17,406 bases of DNA from an uncultured Lachnospiraceae bacterium (lineage in GTDB: Bacteria; Bacillota; Clostridia; Lachnospirales; Lachnospiraceae): the NCBI GenBank assembly GCA_934351765.1, contig CAKRJM010000021.1, forward strand, positions 1 through 17,406. The letters run 5' to 3'. Positions 14,192 through 17,406 of this stretch are shown piece by piece. Below the pieces are notes generated by a model that was not told the origin of the DNA, did not search any database, and saw only the letters and a list, made by a program, of their open reading frames with translations. Made by a program: the position numbers and the translations under genes. The first letter of the stretch is position 1. Each line of letters begins with the position of its first letter.

Positions 14192-15634
14192 ATGAGTAAA
14201 AAGCATAGTTTAAAGAAAACCTGCGGAGCCATTCTCGGACTGTATGTGCTGCTTGCTGTTTTATTTGTGGTGCTTGCACAGGACTATATCCGGTATACGC
14301 CGGAGGAAACGACTGCAGTCGGAGAAACAACGGAAAAGGATCTCGGCGAACTGACAGACGGTATGAGCGTCATGCAGGTCCTGGATCAGGAACTGCGATA
14401 TGTGAGCCGGGTGGAAGCATATTTCCTGACATACGGACGGGAAAATAAAGGAACAGTCCGTATGGAGGCAGTCGACACGGGAAATGACGAGGTTCTGGAT
14501 ACAAAGGAGATCACGGCAAAGGAGCTGGGAAACGGCACCTGGCAGAATTTTGAGTTTCAGAACAAGATTGATACCAGTAAATTACAGGGAAAGCTGGGGA
14601 TCCGTTTTGTGTTTGAGGGAAGCGAAGACAGCAGCGCTGTTACCATGACGACCGAGGCGGCACAGGACGATACGCAGGAGCTTCTTGTAAACGGAGAAGT
14701 AAGACCGGGCCAGGTGCTTTGTATCCGGATTGGCCAGTTTACGGATTCCGATAACACAGCCTGGTATTATGTGATCCTGGCGGCGGGCTTCGCGATCCTC
14801 GCAGTGTTCTGCGGCTGGAATCTTATGCAGGAGAAAAAAGGCCGGATCACATTCTTTGTGAAAGCGGAGCTTATGCTGGAACGGTATGAGTTTCTGATTC
14901 AGCAGCTTGTGTCAAGAGATTTTAAAACAAAATATAAGAGGTCTGTCCTCGGTGTGTTCTGGAGCTTTTTAAATCCGCTTCTGACCATGTCGGTTCAGTA
15001 TATGGTATTTTCCAGAATCTTCCGGTTTCAGATCCCGGCCTATCCGGTTTATTTGCTTACCGGTGTGGTAATGTTTAATTTCTTTAGTGAAGCAACAACC
15101 CAGGCTATGAATGCAATTACCGGAAATGCGTCGCTGATCACGAAGGTGTATGTACCGAAATATATTTATCCAATATCCAAGGTGCTGTCAACCTCGATCA
15201 ACCTGCTGTTTTCACTGATCCCACTGTTTTTGGTGGCCTGGCTGACCGGCAGGGGAATCCACTGGGCATATCTGATGATTCCCTTTGGTATAATCTGTTT
15301 CCTGGTATTTGTCGTCGGAGTATCGTTTTTTCTGTCAACGGCGATGGTATTTTTCCGGGATATGCAGTTCCTCTGGGGAGTATTTACCATGCTCTGGATG
15401 TATGCGACACCAATTATTTATGATATTTCGATTCTGGAAGGAACTTTCCTGTATTCTTTCCAGAAGATCAACCCACTCTATTATTATATCACGTTCTTCC
15501 GGACGATCATAATCGATGGAGTTTCACCGGCACCTGCTATGTATGTATCCTGCGTGCTGTTTGCGCTTCTGGCGCTTCTCATCGGCGGAGCTGTATTCCG
15601 AAAAGCACAGGATCAGTTTATCCTGCATATTTAA
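14192..15634 (+). CDS. ABC-2 polysaccharide export permease with N-terminal ectodomain
   Basis: The C-terminal half of this 480-aa protein (from about 230) is a typical Wzm/TagG/RgpC permease: it begins with an amphipathic segment (LIQQLVSRDFKTKYKRS, 235-251) and the VFWSFLNPLL motif (255-264), then has six membrane helices. Family members usually have 250-290 residues and start at this point. Here they are preceded by an extra helix (about 12-30), a beta-rich extracytoplasmic segment of about 160 residues (31-190) and a second helix (191-211). AAAGG 7 bases upstream supports the start, and the whole reading frame is continuous, so the fusion is not a frame error on the evidence seen. It should form the exporter for the lipid-linked polymer with the ATPase encoded 13 bases downstream. 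The ectodomain might bind or guide the emerging glycan. Confidence 0.9.
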   Translation: MSKKHSLKKTCGAILGLYVLLAVLFVVLAQDYIRYTPEETTAVGETTEKDLGELTDGMSVMQVLDQELRYVSRVEAYFLTYGRENKGTVRMEAVDTGNDEVLDTKEITAKELGNGTWQNFEFQNKIDTSKLQGKLGIRFVFEGSEDSSAVTMTTEAAQDDTQELLVNGEVRPGQVLCIRIGQFTDSDNTAWYYVILAAGFAILAVFCGWNLMQEKKGRITFFVKAELMLERYEFLIQQLVSRDFKTKYKRSVLGVFWSFLNPLLTMSVQYMVFSRIFRFQIPAYPVYLLTGVVMFNFFSEATTQAMNAITGNASLITKVYVPKYIYPISKVLSTSINLLFSLIPLFLVAWLTGRGIHWAYLMIPFGIICFLVFVVGVSFFLSTAMVFFRDMQFLWGVFTMLWMYATPIIYDISILEGTFLYSFQKINPLYYYITFFRTIIIDGVSPAPAMYVSCVLFALLALLIGGAVFRKAQDQFILHI

Positions 15635-15647
15635 CGAGGTGTGAACA

Positions 15648-16388
15648 ATGGTGATGATAAAAGTAAACGACGTTTCCATGCGGTTTCTCATGGCAAACGA
15701 TAAAATATCCAGTATTAAAGAGTTTGTGACGGCGTTTCTGAAGCGGAAACTGAAGTTTAAGGAATTCTGGGCGCTGCGCGACATTAACTTTGAAGTAAAC
15801 AAGGGCGAGGTCGTCGGGATCATCGGCCGGAACGGAGCCGGAAAAAGTACGATCTTAAAGATCATTTCCGGGATCATGAAGCCCACCACAGGGAATGTGG
15901 AACGGTATGGAAATATCGTTCCCATGCTGGAGCTTGGATCCGGTTTCGATATGGATCTCAGCGGAAAGGAAAATATTTTCCTGAACGGGGCAATCCTCGG
16001 ATATTCCAAAGAGTTTCTGGAGAGCAAGTATGACGAGATCCTGGAGTTTTCGGAGCTGGGAGATTTCATTTACAGCCCGATACGGAATTATTCTTCCGGT
16101 ATGCTCATGCGTCTGGCTTTTTCCATCGCAACGGTGGTGGAGCCGGAGATCCTGATTGTTGATGAGATCCTGGCAGTGGGAGATGAAAACTTCCAGCAAA
16201 AAAGCCGCAAGCGCATGATGGAGCTGATGAGCGGAGGAACTACGGTACTCTTTGTATCTCATAACCTCTGGCAGATCCGGGAAATGTGTGACCGGGTGGT
16301 ATGGCTGGAGGGCGGACATGTAAAAATGTTTGGGCCGGTGAATGAAGTATGTGACGCATACGATATTTCCGGGCCTGACGGACGATAA
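15648..16388 (+). CDS. ABC transporter ATP-binding protein for polysaccharide export
   Basis: This 246-aa ATPase is of the Wzt/TagH/RgpD type, partner of the permease just upstream. Walker A GIIGRNGAGKST is at 57-68, the signature is the variant YSSGM at 148-152 typical of polysaccharide exporters, Walker B ILIVDE is at 168-173 and the switch His is at 205. It stops after the nucleotide-binding domain, lacking the C-terminal carbohydrate-binding domain of long Wzt proteins that recognise a capped chain end, so export is probably not chain-cap dependent. The N-terminal insertion between the first strand and Walker A (SIKEFVTAFLKRKLKFKEFWALRDI, about 22-46) is the usual coupling region of this subfamily. 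GAGGTG precedes the ATG at a normal distance. Confidence 0.93.
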   Translation: MVMIKVNDVSMRFLMANDKISSIKEFVTAFLKRKLKFKEFWALRDINFEVNKGEVVGIIGRNGAGKSTILKIISGIMKPTTGNVERYGNIVPMLELGSGFDMDLSGKENIFLNGAILGYSKEFLESKYDEILEFSELGDFIYSPIRNYSSGMLMRLAFSIATVVEPEILIVDEILAVGDENFQQKSRKRMMELMSGGTTVLFVSHNLWQIREMCDRVVWLEGGHVKMFGPVNEVCDAYDISGPDGR

Positions 16389-16437
16389 AAAGCAGGAGAC
16401 TCAGTCAATCTCAATGAATGAACGAAGAGGTGGAAAA

Positions 16438-17277
16438 ATGGAGAAAAGAACGGTATTGGTAACAGGTGCAAACGGCTATATCGGACGCCATGTGGTAAAG
16501 GCGCTTCTCGATATGGGAAACCGGGTGATCGCAGATGACCTGGTGCTGGACAGCATTGATGATCGGGCAGAGAAGATCTCAGTTCCGATTTTTTCCGGTG
16601 ATGAAAATATTTATGAACAGCTTGGCTCTCCTGATGTCGTAATACATATGGCATGGAGAAACGGGTTTGTTCACAATGCGGATTCGCATGTGCTGGATCT
16701 GCCGGCACATTATACATTTATCAAGAATCTTCTTGCAGGCGGTTTAAAGCATATTGCGGTAATGGGAACCATGCACGAGATCGGTTACTGGGAGGGCGCC
16801 ATCGATGAAAATACTCCGGCGAATCCCGGTTCTTTATACGGTGTAGCCAAAAATACGCTCCGCCAGCTGACCCTTCAGCTTGCGAAGGAATATGACGCGG
16901 TATGCTACTGGATCCGTGCATACTATATTTTAGGTGATGACATCAAGAGCCATTCTATCTTTACAAAGATCGCCCAGATGGAAGCGGAAGGAAAAGAGAC
17001 GTTCCCGTTTACCAGTGGAAAAAACAAGTATGATTTCATCCAGGTGGACGAGCTGGCAGAGCAGATCGCTCATGTTGTAAACCAGGATGAGGTAAATGGT
17101 GTGATCAACTGCTGCAGCGGTGTTCCGGTATCTCTGGCTGATAAAGTTGAGGAATATATCGAGACCCATCAGTATAAGATCCGTCCGCAGTACGGTGCAT
17201 TTCCGGACAGACCGTATGATTCTCCCGGCGTATGGGGAAATGCGGAAAAGATAAAAGAAGTTATGGGCAGTAATTAA
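16438..17277 (+). CDS. Extended SDR nucleotide-sugar reductase or epimerase
   Basis: This 279-aa cytoplasmic enzyme has the NAD(P)-binding TGANGYIGRHV motif at 9-19 and the catalytic YGVAK at 134-138 (Tyr134, Lys138), with Thr111 in the usual Ser/Thr position. These features define the NAD-dependent epimerase/dehydratase family. It is shorter than the roughly 310-350 residues of GalE or RmlB, closer to RmlD-like or dTDP-6-deoxy-L-talose reductase-like (Tll) enzymes. A role in making a deoxy-hexose donor from the RmlC product is plausible but unproven. The ATG at 16438 follows GAGGTGG; in-frame ATGs at 16342 and 16414 would extend into the ATPase gene or lack a good site. It lies 49 bases after the ATPase gene and 15 bases before the RgpF-like gene. 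Confidence 0.83.
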   Translation: MEKRTVLVTGANGYIGRHVVKALLDMGNRVIADDLVLDSIDDRAEKISVPIFSGDENIYEQLGSPDVVIHMAWRNGFVHNADSHVLDLPAHYTFIKNLLAGGLKHIAVMGTMHEIGYWEGAIDENTPANPGSLYGVAKNTLRQLTLQLAKEYDAVCYWIRAYYILGDDIKSHSIFTKIAQMEAEGKETFPFTSGKNKYDFIQVDELAEQIAHVVNQDEVNGVINCCSGVPVSLADKVEEYIETHQYKIRPQYGAFPDRPYDSPGVWGNAEKIKEVMGSN

Positions 17278-17292
17278 TATGAGGTAAAATAG

Positions 17293-17406
17293 ATGAAATT
17301 AAGCAAAGGGATCAACAATAGAGGGGTTATTTTCTTCTTTTATGACAAGCAGGGGATTGTGGATCGATATGTAACCTATATCCTGGAGGCAATGAAAACG
17401 GCAGCC
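17293..17406 (+). CDS. RgpF-like rhamnan synthesis protein, partial (5' end only)
   Basis: Only the first 38 codons are present, and the frame is open at the right edge. The start MKLSKGINNRGVIFFFYDKQ and the following segment GIVDRYVTYILEAM resemble the N-terminus of rhamnan synthesis F family proteins, which are glycosyltransferases completing or extending rhamnose cell-wall polymers (RgpF of Streptococcus mutans, GacG of S. pyogenes). GAGG at 17281-17284 lies 8 bases upstream of the ATG. In those streptococcal clusters the gene lies near the ABC exporter pair, as here. With so few residues the assignment depends partly on context. Confidence 0.65.
   Translation, partial: MKLSKGINNRGVIFFFYDKQGIVDRYVTYILEAMKTAA

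Noticed and set aside
14192..15634. Permease extension as a sequencing frame error joining two genes
   Set aside because: The frame is continuous, the extension is protein-like with two sensible membrane helices, and there is no separate start with a strong ribosome site needed at the permease core.
1..17406. CRISPR array, insertion sequence, tRNA or phage genes
   Set aside because: No regularly spaced repeats, transposase motifs, tRNA-like folds or phage proteins were seen on either strand.

Overview
The window looks like a chromosomal piece of a Gram-positive anaerobe of the Clostridia, most likely a Lachnospiraceae relative. This is inferred from moderate GC content, A/G-rich ribosome binding sites, consensus sigma-A promoters and the family make-up; no rRNA or other taxonomic marker is present. 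All genes read on the + strand. No tRNA, rRNA, CRISPR array or mobile element was seen.

The first 3.4 kb is metabolic. An Ldh-family 2-hydroxyacid dehydrogenase (59-1186) is followed by a 457-base gap with a probable terminator, a consensus extended -10 promoter and a roughly 215-nt leader. The leader precedes a monocistronic 2-isopropylmalate synthase, leuA (1644-3299), which ends in a strong intrinsic terminator. A 324-base intergenic stretch then holds a GC-rich, fold-prone segment, a promoter and a leader hairpin.

From 3624 to the right edge runs a cell-surface polysaccharide cluster. It contains glf (UDP-galactopyranose mutase), a Wzx/MATE-like flippase, a GT2 of the rhamnosyltransferase type, a DPM-like polyprenyl-phosphate glycosyltransferase overlapping a DUF2304 membrane protein, another GT2, a 653-aa DUF2142 membrane protein (probable GT-C enzyme), and an 832-aa protein with two GT2 domains. 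A second promoter at 13529-13557 then starts rmlC, an ABC-2 permease with an unusual N-terminal ectodomain, its ATPase, an extended SDR sugar reductase or epimerase, and the first 38 codons of an RgpF-like rhamnan synthesis gene.

Taken together (inference), the cluster resembles the streptococcal rhamnose cell-wall polysaccharides. A rhamnose-containing backbone would be assembled inside the cell by the GT2 enzymes and RgpF-like protein and exported by the ABC pair, like RgpC/RgpD or GacD/GacE. In parallel, the DPM-like enzyme with DUF2304 would make a lipid-phosphate sugar, the Wzx-like protein would flip it, and the DUF2142 protein would add it outside as a side group, like GacI/GacJ/GacK/GacL of Streptococcus pyogenes. 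The glf gene adds the possibility of galactofuranose as a backbone or side-group sugar. The novelty lies in the clostridial version of this two-route layout, the extra ectodomains on the permease and the GT-C candidate, and the structured RNA leaders.
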